Assembly: GCF_900111155.1 (NCBI RefSeq)
Contig: NZ_FOGG01000005.1
Location: forward strand, 62,001 to 126,000
Origin: Pedobacter rhizosphaerae
GTDB lineage: Bacteria > Bacteroidota > Bacteroidia > Sphingobacteriales > Sphingobacteriaceae
Length of the DNA stretch: 64,000 bases
Direction of reading: 5' to 3'
The notes below the pieces were generated by a model, which saw only the letters and a list, made by a program, of their open reading frames with translations, was not told the DNA's origin and ran no database searches. Positions 57,970 to 64,000 of this stretch are shown in pieces. A program made the position numbers and the translations under genes. The first letter of the stretch is position 1; every line of letters begins with the position of its first letter.

Positions 57970-58123
57970 ACTGGTTGGTGTCCCTGTCAATGCTATTAAC
58001 CTAAGGAGAAAACTAAAATAGATTGTCAATCCTGAGCCTGTCGAAGGGTAATCCATTTTAGTTTTACAGCATTTAGCTCAACTTAATAGCATTGGTGTCC
58101 CTGCCAACCAGTCTACTTTTTTT
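57970..58123 (+). terminator. Intrinsic terminator split by MITE copy 2
   Basis: ACTGGTTGG (57970-57978) and CCAACCAGT (58104-58112) are perfect 9-bp arms, followed by CTAC and seven T (58117-58123). With the MITE and one 8-mer removed, the arms enclose the loop TGTCCCTG, so the element sits exactly in the loop of the former terminator of the small membrane protein gene. Confidence 0.75.
57987..58095. mobile_element. MITE-like element, copy 2 (109 bp)
   Basis: Ends TCAATGCTATTAA (57987-57999) and TTAATAGCATTGG (58083-58095): 13-bp inverted repeats with one outer mismatch. Flanking 8-bp duplication TGTCCCTG (57979-57986 and 58096-58103). The body matches copy 1 (AAGGAGAAAACTAAAAT, CCTGAGCCTGTCGAAGGG, CATTTTAGTTTT) but lacks about 35 bases of the right inner arm. 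No coding frame. Confidence 0.88.
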
Positions 58124-58174
58124 ATAGACCCTCAATTTCATTTAATAGGAGCATCGGCCGATAGGTTAATCAAA

Positions 58175-58216
58175 CAAAAAAGCCCGAAATATTTCTATTT
58201 CAGGCTTCGTTTTTTT
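58175..58216 (-). terminator. Terminator of the tRNA-Ser transcript
   Basis: AAGCCcGAAAT and ATTTCaGGCTT arms around a six-base loop, with an A-run on one side and a T-run on the other. It lies directly after the tRNA 3' end on the minus strand and could also work on the plus strand. Confidence 0.75.
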
Positions 58217-58219
58217 GAG

Positions 58220-58304
58220 CGGAAAGTGAGGGATTCGAACCCCCGGACCTGTTACAGTCAACAGTTTTCAAGACTGCCGCATTCGACCACTCTGCCAACT
58301 TTCC
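58220..58304 (-). tRNA. tRNA-Ser (anticodon UGA)
   Basis: 85 nt on the minus strand. Acceptor arms GGAAAGT and ACTTTCC with discriminator G, D-arm region GGCAGAGTGGTCGAATGCG, anticodon stem-loop CAGT-CTTGAAA-ACTG with anticodon TGA, a long variable arm typical of Ser (TGACTGTAACAGGTCC region), and T-arm GGGGGTTCGAATCCCTC. CCA is not encoded. Reads UCA and probably other UCN codons. Confidence 0.95.
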
Positions 58305-58309
58305 GGAGG

Positions 58310-58340
58310 CAAAAGTACAAACTCCGCGTTAATCTGCAAA
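58310..58340 (-). promoter_or_regulatory. Consensus Bacteroidota promoter of tRNA-Ser
   Basis: On the minus strand: TTTG (58337-58340), exactly 19 bases, TACTTTTG (58310-58317). This is a perfect TTTG-N19-TAnnTTTG, five bases before the tRNA 5' end. The best promoter match seen in the window. Confidence 0.8.
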
Positions 58341-58399
58341 CTATGAAGTGTATTTTTTTATATAAAATTGATAATGCGTTAACAATGAGGGAGAAAAAA

Positions 58400-59389
58400 T
58401 TATTTCTTCTTGATGTTTTCCTCAAATGGAGCCGACTTTTTGAATAAATTGAAGGTTGGGCGAATGATTTTAACGCTTCTTTTACTCACGTCTACACTTG
58501 CATTGAGCTCAAAACCGATCAAAAGGATCAGTGAATTGAGGTAAAGCCAGATCATCACCACAATTAAGGTTCCAATAGAGCCATACACTTTATTGTATCC
58601 GGCAAAGTGATTGATGTAATAGGAAAACCCCCAGATGGTAATAAAAGCTAAAATGGTAGCTAGCCAGGATCCAGCACTAAAAAGCTTCCACTTTTTGGTG
58701 TGTGAAGGACCATATCTATATAAAACAGATATGGTGATAAAGTATAGGATGGCCAATAACGACCAACGTGTTAATTGAATTGCGTAAACAGCCCAGCTAT
58801 CTTTAATGTAAACCAAATCCCTTAAATTGCTTAACAATACTTCTCCCAAAGCCATAGCACAGATGCAGATAATAATAGAGAAGCAAATCACCATTGTTAA
58901 AATCAGGGCAATTAGCCGTTGTTTTAGCCAGCTCCGGGTTTCTATAATAAGCGATGACTTATTAAAGGCTTTCATGAGGTTTTTGACCCCATTGGTTGCA
59001 AAGAACAATGCAGATAAAAACCCGAAAGATAGAAGTCCCCTGTTTTGGTTCTTGACTATGTCTTTTAACGTTGTTTCAAATGCATCAAACGCATTGTGCG
59101 GCAGTACCAACTGAATAAGGTTCAGCAATTGATCCTGGAAACCCTTTATCGGGATAAAGGGAATAAGTGTAAATAAAAAGATAATTCCCGGGAAAATGGC
59201 CAGCATAAAGCTGTAGGCCAGGGAAGAGGCTTTGTTAACCAGCGCATCCTTCCCAATCTCCCTGAAAAAAAAAGTGGCTACAGTATATAGTGGCAATGGG
59301 CTAAATCCAGGCAATACGCATAGCTTAGTCCATTCAATAAATTTAGAATAGAACTTAAAATTTAATAACTGCCTGTGTAACCATTCCAT
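58400..59389 (-). CDS. YihY/BrkB-family membrane protein
   Basis: 329 residues with about six hydrophobic segments; KASSLAYSFMLAIFPGIIFLF near residue 37 is the family signature, with RYGPSHTKKWKLFSAGSWLATIL and the late YNKVYGSIGTLIVVMIWLY. Long mis-annotated as RNase BN; the true role is unknown, possibly transport. Last gene of the minus-strand envelope operon, 5 bases after the thioesterase. Confidence 0.9.
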   Translation of the reverse strand: MEWLHRQLLNFKFYSKFIEWTKLCVLPGFSPLPLYTVATFFFREIGKDALVNKASSLAYSFMLAIFPGIIFLFTLIPFIPIKGFQDQLLNLIQLVLPHNAFDAFETTLKDIVKNQNRGLLSFGFLSALFFATNGVKNLMKAFNKSSLIIETRSWLKQRLIALILTMVICFSIIICICAMALGEVLLSNLRDLVYIKDSWAVYAIQLTRWSLLAILYFITISVLYRYGPSHTKKWKLFSAGSWLATILAFITIWGFSYYINHFAGYNKVYGSIGTLIVVMIWLYLNSLILLIGFELNASVDVSKRSVKIIRPTFNLFKKSAPFEENIKKK

Positions 59390-59394
59390 GAAAG

Positions 59395-59805
59395 TTATAC
59401 AAAATATTTACTCACGCCATCCATAAAGTTTTTAGGCGGATGACATGGTTTCCTTGTTTGTTTATCTACAAAAACCAAAGTAGTTTTTCCAATATTAATC
59501 AATTCTTCCGCTTCATTATAAATTTCATACTCTACATGCAACCTAACTGAAGGTAGTTGTTTTACAATGGATTTGATGGTCAAAACCTGGTTGTAAAAGG
59601 CTGGTTTTAAATATTTTGATTGCAGTTCTAATATAGGTAACATTACACCGTCTTCTTCCATCGATGCATAAGTAATTCCAGAACAAGCTTCAAAACATTC
59701 GGTTCTTGCAATTTCGTAGTATTCGGCATAATTGCCATGGTATACTACCCCCATTTGGTCGGTTTCGGCATAACGCACCTTAACCTTTGTTTCTTGTATA
59801 AACAT
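59395..59805 (-). CDS. YbgC-like acyl-CoA thioesterase
   Basis: 136 residues, hot-dog fold. VRYAETDQMGVVYHGNYAEYYEIARTE contains the Asp/His region of the 4HBT family (AETDQMGVVYHGNY). Hydrolyses acyl-CoA or acyl-ACP; E. coli YbgC is linked to the Tol-Pal envelope system. Its start codon shares one base with the mltG stop (TAATG), so the two are translationally coupled. Confidence 0.9.
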   Translation of the reverse strand: MFIQETKVKVRYAETDQMGVVYHGNYAEYYEIARTECFEACSGITYASMEEDGVMLPILELQSKYLKPAFYNQVLTIKSIVKQLPSVRLHVEYEIYNEAEELINIGKTTLVFVDKQTRKPCHPPKNFMDGVSKYFV

Positions 59806-60860
59806 TATTTAAAGATGTTTCTTTTGTTGAGTGCCTCACGATATTTTCTCGCATTAATTTCATGCTCTGCTTTCGTTGCAGCAAAATTATGGTAGCCTGA
59901 AAAATCTTCCTTTGCACACATGTAAATGTAATTGTTATTGTCTTTATTCAACACAGCATCAATTGCATTGATACTCGGCATCATGATTGGGCCAGGGGGC
60001 AAACCAGCATACTTATAGGTGTTGTAAGGGGATTGTACTTGTAAAAGCCTGCCTGTTACTCTTTTAACAGTAAAGTCATTGTTGGCAAAAATTACAGTGG
60101 GATCTGCCTGCAATAAAATACCTTTGTTTAACCTGTTCAGGTATAAACCAGCAATAATGGGCATTTCTTTATCGTAAAGTGCCTCTGCATCTACAATAGA
60201 AGCCAAAATAGAAACCTGAACGGGGGTTAGGTTTAAGCTGGCTGCTTTTTGCTTGCGTTCAGCATTCCAGAACTTATCGTACTCCCCATGCATTCTTTCA
60301 AAGAAATCAATCGGTTTAATGTTCCAGTACATTTCATAGGTATTTGGAACGAACATTGCATAGATATTATCCTGATTAAAGCCATATTTTCCAATTAAGG
60401 TAGTAGAATCTAAAAGGCTAATAAACTGTAAGGAATCCGCTTCCAGGTTATTGGCTAAATAAGCTGCAAAATTTTCCTTTTTACGGATGTTTTGAAATTT
60501 CAATTTTACCGGATCCTGGTTTCCGGCTTTAATTAAATTGATTAATGTACGGTTAGTCATGCCTTTAAGCAATCTGTAACGACCAGGTTTTAAATTGGTT
60601 TTTAAATTCATTTTCGCTGCGGCTGTCTCAAAAGAGGAGATGCTTTTTACGATATCTTTTTGTTCCAGCTCTTTAACCAGCGTGTCATAATCACTTCCAG
60701 TTTTAATGAATAAGTATTTCTGACTATCCGTAATGTTAGGCGAGAAGTAAGTTTTATAAAGATTTAGGGCAAAATAACCACCAACTAAAATCAGCACAAC
60801 AACGATTGCGATTGTGGCTTTTTTTCCAGTGCTCATATTCTTTTTTTCTATTTCAGTCAT
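59805..60860 (-). CDS. mltG: Endolytic murein transglycosylase MltG
   Basis: 351 residues. A short cytoplasmic N-terminus, one membrane helix (ATIAIVVVLILVGGYFAL, about 15-32), then the periplasmic YceG-like domain with LASIVDAEALYDKEMP holding the catalytic Glu of the ASIV-x-x-E motif (about 218), and LQADPTVIFA. It cuts nascent glycan strands and is thought to set their length. It lies 22 bases after the PASTA gene. Confidence 0.92.
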   Translation of the reverse strand: MTEIEKKNMSTGKKATIAIVVVLILVGGYFALNLYKTYFSPNITDSQKYLFIKTGSDYDTLVKELEQKDIVKSISSFETAAAKMNLKTNLKPGRYRLLKGMTNRTLINLIKAGNQDPVKLKFQNIRKKENFAAYLANNLEADSLQFISLLDSTTLIGKYGFNQDNIYAMFVPNTYEMYWNIKPIDFFERMHGEYDKFWNAERKQKAASLNLTPVQVSILASIVDAEALYDKEMPIIAGLYLNRLNKGILLQADPTVIFANNDFTVKRVTGRLLQVQSPYNTYKYAGLPPGPIMMPSINAIDAVLNKDNNNYIYMCAKEDFSGYHNFAATKAEHEINARKYREALNKRNIFK

Positions 60861-60882
60861 TTTTATAAAGGGGAAGTGTTTT

Positions 60883-61650
60883 TTATTGTTTGTTTGAAAG
60901 GGTTATATTGATTTTAGTGCCGATACTTACCTTAGAAAGAGAGTCAGTTGGCATCGGGTCTTGTTTGGTAATAATGGCATTTGCAGAGTCAGTTACCTGT
61001 CCCTCATACATGATGTTTCCTAATGATAGCATAGAACCTTTTAAACTAAATCTGGCTTCATCAATAGTCAGGCCAACTAATTGCGGAACATCAACTTCCT
61101 CGTTACCTCTGCCATCGCCCAAAATTAAGTTAATTCTTGAACCTACCGGGATGATATCTCCGGCTTTAATTGGCTGACCTCCGAAAGAAGCTTCTAACAC
61201 TACATCACGGCTTACATCAGGCTTGTAAGTGGTATCGCCCAGCTTGAGCCTCGAACTTTCGATAATGGCCTGCGCTTCTCTTAAAGTTTTGAAGGCAATA
61301 TCCGGGAATTTAGTGTTAGGCGTTTTGCCTGCATTAATAGTTAAGTAAATGGTTCGGTTATCTTTTACAAAAGTGTTTGGATCGGGATCCTGATCAATTA
61401 CAATGCCTGCTGGCTGATCTAAAATGAACACAGAATCGACTTCATATTTTAAACCTGCATCTTCGAGTTTTTGAACAGCTTGCTCAAAAGAAAGGCCTTT
61501 AACTTGCGGCACATTTAAACCCTGGCCATGCTTGGTGTAATATCTTAAACTGAAAAAAGCAATTAGTAACAAGCCAATTACGGTAATTACTGCTGCTAAA
61601 ATGTTGTTCCTGAAGGATTTGGTCTTTAAATAATCTATAAATTTAGACAT
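60883..61650 (-). CDS. Membrane-anchored PASTA-domain protein
   Basis: 255 residues. One membrane helix (ILAAVITVIGLLLIAFFSL, about 17-35) and then three PASTA repeats (NVPQVKGLSFEQAVQKLEDAG; FPDIAFKTLREAQAIIESSRL; DVPQLVGLTIDEARFSLKGSM). There is no kinase or transpeptidase domain, so it is a stand-alone peptidoglycan-sensing or binding protein. It heads an operon with mltG and faces ddl, which supports a cell-wall role. Confidence 0.88.
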   Translation of the reverse strand: MSKFIDYLKTKSFRNNILAAVITVIGLLLIAFFSLRYYTKHGQGLNVPQVKGLSFEQAVQKLEDAGLKYEVDSVFILDQPAGIVIDQDPDPNTFVKDNRTIYLTINAGKTPNTKFPDIAFKTLREAQAIIESSRLKLGDTTYKPDVSRDVVLEASFGGQPIKAGDIIPVGSRINLILGDGRGNEEVDVPQLVGLTIDEARFSLKGSMLSLGNIMYEGQVTDSANAIITKQDPMPTDSLSKVSIGTKINITLSNKQ

Positions 61651-61683
61651 GAATCTTAAATTCTGGGTTTATAGGTGTAAAAT

Positions 61684-61691
61684 CAAATGTA
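61684..61691 (-). promoter_or_regulatory. Candidate -7 box for the PASTA operon
   Basis: On the minus strand TACATTTG fits TAnnTTTG, 33 bases before the start codon; no TTTG at the -33 distance. Confidence 0.35.
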
Positions 61692-61797
61692 GCTATTTTA
61701 ATTATTGATTGTTGAATCCGTTTATCGTTCAATAATCAAACGCCGTCTCATTTCAGATTTGTATGAATTAAAATTAATTATTGCGCAAAGATATTTA

Positions 61798-61805
61798 TAT
61801 TTTTG
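61798..61805 (+). promoter_or_regulatory. Candidate -7 box for ddl
   Basis: TATTTTTG fits TAnnTTTG, 43 bases before the ddl ATG; the -33 element is not clear. Confidence 0.35.
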
Positions 61806-61848
61806 AGGATATATTTAAACTTCAATTCTATAATTAAGGATTTTCGAA

Positions 61849-62835
61849 ATGAAAAAAACTATTGCTTTATTAACAGGCGGAACCACAGGTGAATGGGTTG
61901 TTTCAGTAAAAAGTGCCGCAACCATTGCTCAGAACATTGATTCCGATTTGTATGATGTTTATAAAATTATGCTGAATGATAAAGGCTGGTTTTATGAACC
62001 TGCAGATTCTGTGAAGATTGAAATAGATAAAAACGATTTTTCCTTAACCATCGAAGGTAGGAAGATTAAATTCGATGGCGTATTTATCGCCATCCACGGT
62101 TCACCAGGAGAGGACGGTAAGTTGCAGGGATATTTCGATATGATTGGGATTCCTTACACCACCTGTGATGCGTTAACCTCTTCTATTACCATGAATAAAG
62201 GCTATACCAAAGCAATAGTTGATGGTATCGATAACTTACATGTGGCCAAGTCTGTTCAGATTTTTAAAGATGGAAATTACAGCGTAAGCCAGATTAAACA
62301 GGATTTAAAACTTCCTTATTTCGTAAAGCCAAACAGCGGCGGAAGTAGCATTGGCATGAGCAAAGTTAAACATACTGATGATTTGGAAGAAGCCTTAGCA
62401 AAAGCCTTTAAAGAAGACACACAGATTTTAATTGAAGAGTTTGTGAGTGGAAGAGAATTCTCTATAGGTGTTTTTGGTGCGGAAGGTAAGATCAATGTTT
62501 TGCCAACTACAGAGGTTATCCCGGCAAATGAATTTTTTGATTTTGAAGCTAAATATACTCCTGGTGCTACCGAAGAAATTACTCCCGGCCGCATGAGTGA
62601 TGAAGAATTGGTAAGGGTACAACAGGTAGTAACTGATGTGTATAAAAAGTTGAATTGCAGGGGAGTGGTGCGTATTGACTACTTTTTGGAGCACGAAACA
62701 GGTAAATTTTACTTTATAGAAATAAACACCATCCCGGGTCAAACCGCCACTAGTTTTATTCCTCAACAGGTAGCAGCAATGGGCTTGTCGCTTAAAACTT
62801 TCTATACCCGTTTAATGAAAGAAACCTTAGGATAG
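61849..62835 (+). CDS. ddl: D-alanine--D-alanine ligase
   Basis: 328 residues, ATP-grasp. N-terminal LLTGGTTGEWVVSVKSA, where the usual G-G-x-S-x-E is G-G-T-T-G-E, then HGSPGEDGKLQGYFDMIGIPYT, PNSGGSSIGMSKVK, and EINTIPGQT at the metal site. It joins two D-Ala for the peptidoglycan stem peptide. Divergent from the PASTA-mltG operon, so this is a cell-wall neighbourhood. Confidence 0.95.
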   Translation: MKKTIALLTGGTTGEWVVSVKSAATIAQNIDSDLYDVYKIMLNDKGWFYEPADSVKIEIDKNDFSLTIEGRKIKFDGVFIAIHGSPGEDGKLQGYFDMIGIPYTTCDALTSSITMNKGYTKAIVDGIDNLHVAKSVQIFKDGNYSVSQIKQDLKLPYFVKPNSGGSSIGMSKVKHTDDLEEALAKAFKEDTQILIEEFVSGREFSIGVFGAEGKINVLPTTEVIPANEFFDFEAKYTPGATEEITPGRMSDEELVRVQQVVTDVYKKLNCRGVVRIDYFLEHETGKFYFIEINTIPGQTATSFIPQQVAAMGLSLKTFYTRLMKETLG

Positions 62836-62856
62836 TGCTGTAAATCCGATTACTAT

Positions 62857-63459
62857 ATGGATGTTAAGCAGTTGATTGATAAGGGTTTTTCTGTGAAAAA
62901 GTATGCCAGGGATGGAATCATATATGAGCCGGGTACCTGGCCGCATCATGTGTATTTTATTAAAAGTGGTGAAATTAGGATGGTAACCGTAAGTGAGGAT
63001 GGTAAGGAATTTATTCAGGGCATATTTAAGAGCGGGGAGTACTTCGGTGAACCTGCGCTGTTAATTGGTAAGCCTTATCTGGCTTATACCATTGCTAATA
63101 AGCCTTCGGAGATTATTCCAGTTGGAAAGTCAGACTTTTTTGAGCTCCTGAAAACCGACGCAGATTTTAGTATGCAATTGATTCAGGTTTTAAGTAAACG
63201 TCTTTTTTATAAATCGATGATGCTCGAAGAACTGGCCAACGAAAAGGCAGAACATCGTTTGTTAACCATTGTGAAGTACTTAACAGAAGATTTAAATGAA
63301 GGCGATGCATTGAAGGTTACCAGGCAGGAGCTGGCCGATATGACCGGGTTGAGGGTAGAAACGGTGATTAGGGGCATAAAACAATTGGCAGCTAAAGAGC
63401 TTATTCTGCTCAAAAGAGGAAAGATTATAAAAAAAAAGGAATCTAAATTTAGTTTGTAA
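62857..63459 (+). CDS. Crp/Fnr-family regulator
   Basis: 200 residues. N-terminal cyclic-nucleotide-binding-like beta barrel (about 15-115, GEIRMVTVSEDGKEFIQGIF, GEYFGEPALLIG) and a C-terminal winged HTH with TRQELADMTGLRVETVIRGIKQL. There is no cysteine cluster as in Fnr, so it is not an Fe-S oxygen sensor. It begins 21 bases after ddl. Ligand and targets are unknown. Confidence 0.9.
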   Translation: MDVKQLIDKGFSVKKYARDGIIYEPGTWPHHVYFIKSGEIRMVTVSEDGKEFIQGIFKSGEYFGEPALLIGKPYLAYTIANKPSEIIPVGKSDFFELLKTDADFSMQLIQVLSKRLFYKSMMLEELANEKAEHRLLTIVKYLTEDLNEGDALKVTRQELADMTGLRVETVIRGIKQLAAKELILLKRGKIIKKKESKFSL

Positions 63460-63497
63460 ACATGATGCAGGTCATAATTTAATCAATGCGCAAAGAC

Positions 63498-63505
63498 TAA
63501 ATTTG
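63498..63505 (+). promoter_or_regulatory. Candidate -7 box for the DUF983 gene
   Basis: TAAATTTG fits TAnnTTTG but ends only 4 bases before the ATG at 63510, which would make the transcript nearly leaderless or favour the ATG at 63525. Confidence 0.35.
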
Positions 63506-63509
63506 TATC

Positions 63510-63920
63510 ATGAAATCAATCACTATGGCAGAGTTATCTAAATTTCAGGCTTTCATACAATGTAAATGCCCAAGATGTCGCAAAGGCGATATTTTCACGG
63601 GAAATGCTTACGCTTTTAAATTGCAGAAAACGAATGTTAATTGCCCACACTGCAACCTTAAATTTGAGCGTGAACCAGGTTTTTTCTATGTAGCTATGTT
63701 TGTTAGTTATGCGATGAATGTGGCCGAGATTATTACCATTGGGGTAGCTTCATATGTTTTAGGGTTACCCTTAATTTATGAAAACCTGTGGTACTATGTT
63801 GGTCTTATCCTGTTTGGTGTATTCTTGCTTTCTCCAATCAATTACCGTTATTCCAGGGTAGTATTGTTACATTATCTCACACCAGGTTTACATTATGTTC
63901 CTGGTAGCGGAGACCATTAA
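63510..63920 (+). CDS. DUF983 membrane protein with zinc-ribbon motif
   Basis: 136 residues (131 if started at the ATG at 63525, which a promoter box just upstream would favour). Two CxxC pairs, CKCPRCRKG and CPHCN, form a probable zinc ribbon. Two or more hydrophobic segments follow (FFYVAMFVSYAMNVAEIITIGVA, LWYYVGLILFGVFLLSPI). DUF983 proteins are common in Bacteroidota and of unknown function. The last 80 bases of the window after this gene hold nothing I can support. Confidence 0.85.
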   Translation: MKSITMAELSKFQAFIQCKCPRCRKGDIFTGNAYAFKLQKTNVNCPHCNLKFEREPGFFYVAMFVSYAMNVAEIITIGVASYVLGLPLIYENLWYYVGLILFGVFLLSPINYRYSRVVLLHYLTPGLHYVPGSGDH

Positions 63921-64000
63921 AAAAGCAATTTTATAATATCTGAAAGGGGAGCAATATCCAGTACACAAGCCGTGAGGTTAAAGAAAAAATGGATGAACAC

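Noticed and set aside
63989-64000. ATG at the right edge as the start of another gene
   Set aside because: Only four codons are visible and nothing upstream supports it.

Overview
The window looks like chromosomal DNA of a Bacteroidota of the family Sphingobacteriaceae, most like Pedobacter. The grounds are AT-rich intergenic DNA, absence of Shine-Dalgarno sequences, promoter elements of the Bacteroidota type (one perfect TTTG-N19-TAnnTTTG in front of a tRNA gene), GLPGLI-like and DUF983 genes, an UpxY-type antiterminator, and an infC gene with no possible AUG start. Assignment below family level is inference.

Layout. 1-11 kb: a radical SAM/B12 protein cut by the window edge, a 74-bp minisatellite, a TolB-propeller/amidohydrolase fusion, RecQ, an Atg22-like MFS transporter, LutA and a secreted GLPGLI-like protein. 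11.2-14.4 kb: the conserved thrS-infC-rpmI-rplT translation operon, ending in a strong terminator. 14.5-17.5 kb (minus strand): a YegP-type protein, then a DnaQ-like exonuclease overlapping a cNMP/CBS/DUF294 signalling protein. 17.5-18 kb: repeats carrying a MITE-like element. 18-23.3 kb: the glycerol operon glpD-glpK-glpF, divergent from a GlpR-type repressor that is followed by a lone receiver protein.

23.3-55 kb is one large exopolysaccharide/capsule locus. It has Wza-like and Wzc-like export and control proteins, a structured leader in front of an UpxY/RfaH-like antiterminator, a TviB/WbpO-type dehydrogenase, Wzx, a Wzy candidate, an initiating phosphoglycosyl transferase with an overlapping WcfR-like aminotransferase, and a PglF/WbpM-type 4,6-dehydratase. 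It also has five further glycosyltransferases, an asparagine-synthase-like amidotransferase, a UDP-glucuronate 4-epimerase and a lipoprotein pectate lyase. At its end is a decoration block: a PhyH oxygenase, a degenerate DegT protein, a GNAT enzyme and two tandem FemAB-like transferases. The gene set predicts a Wzx/Wzy polymer started on a 2,4-diamino-2,4,6-trideoxyhexose, containing (amidated) uronic acids, and trimmed by its own lyase. glmS, which feeds UDP-GlcNAc synthesis, follows directly.

57-64 kb: a candidate small RNA, a small membrane protein whose terminator is split by a second MITE copy, tRNA-Ser(UGA) with a consensus promoter, and a minus-strand envelope operon (PASTA protein, mltG, YbgC-like thioesterase, YihY). 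This operon diverges from ddl, a Crp/Fnr regulator and a DUF983 gene.

The observations I rate highest are the MITE pair (13-bp inverted ends, 8-bp target duplications, both inserted in palindromic targets), the FemAB/PhyH/DegT/GNAT block, the lyase embedded in the polysaccharide locus, and the hairpin-rich leader of the antiterminator gene.
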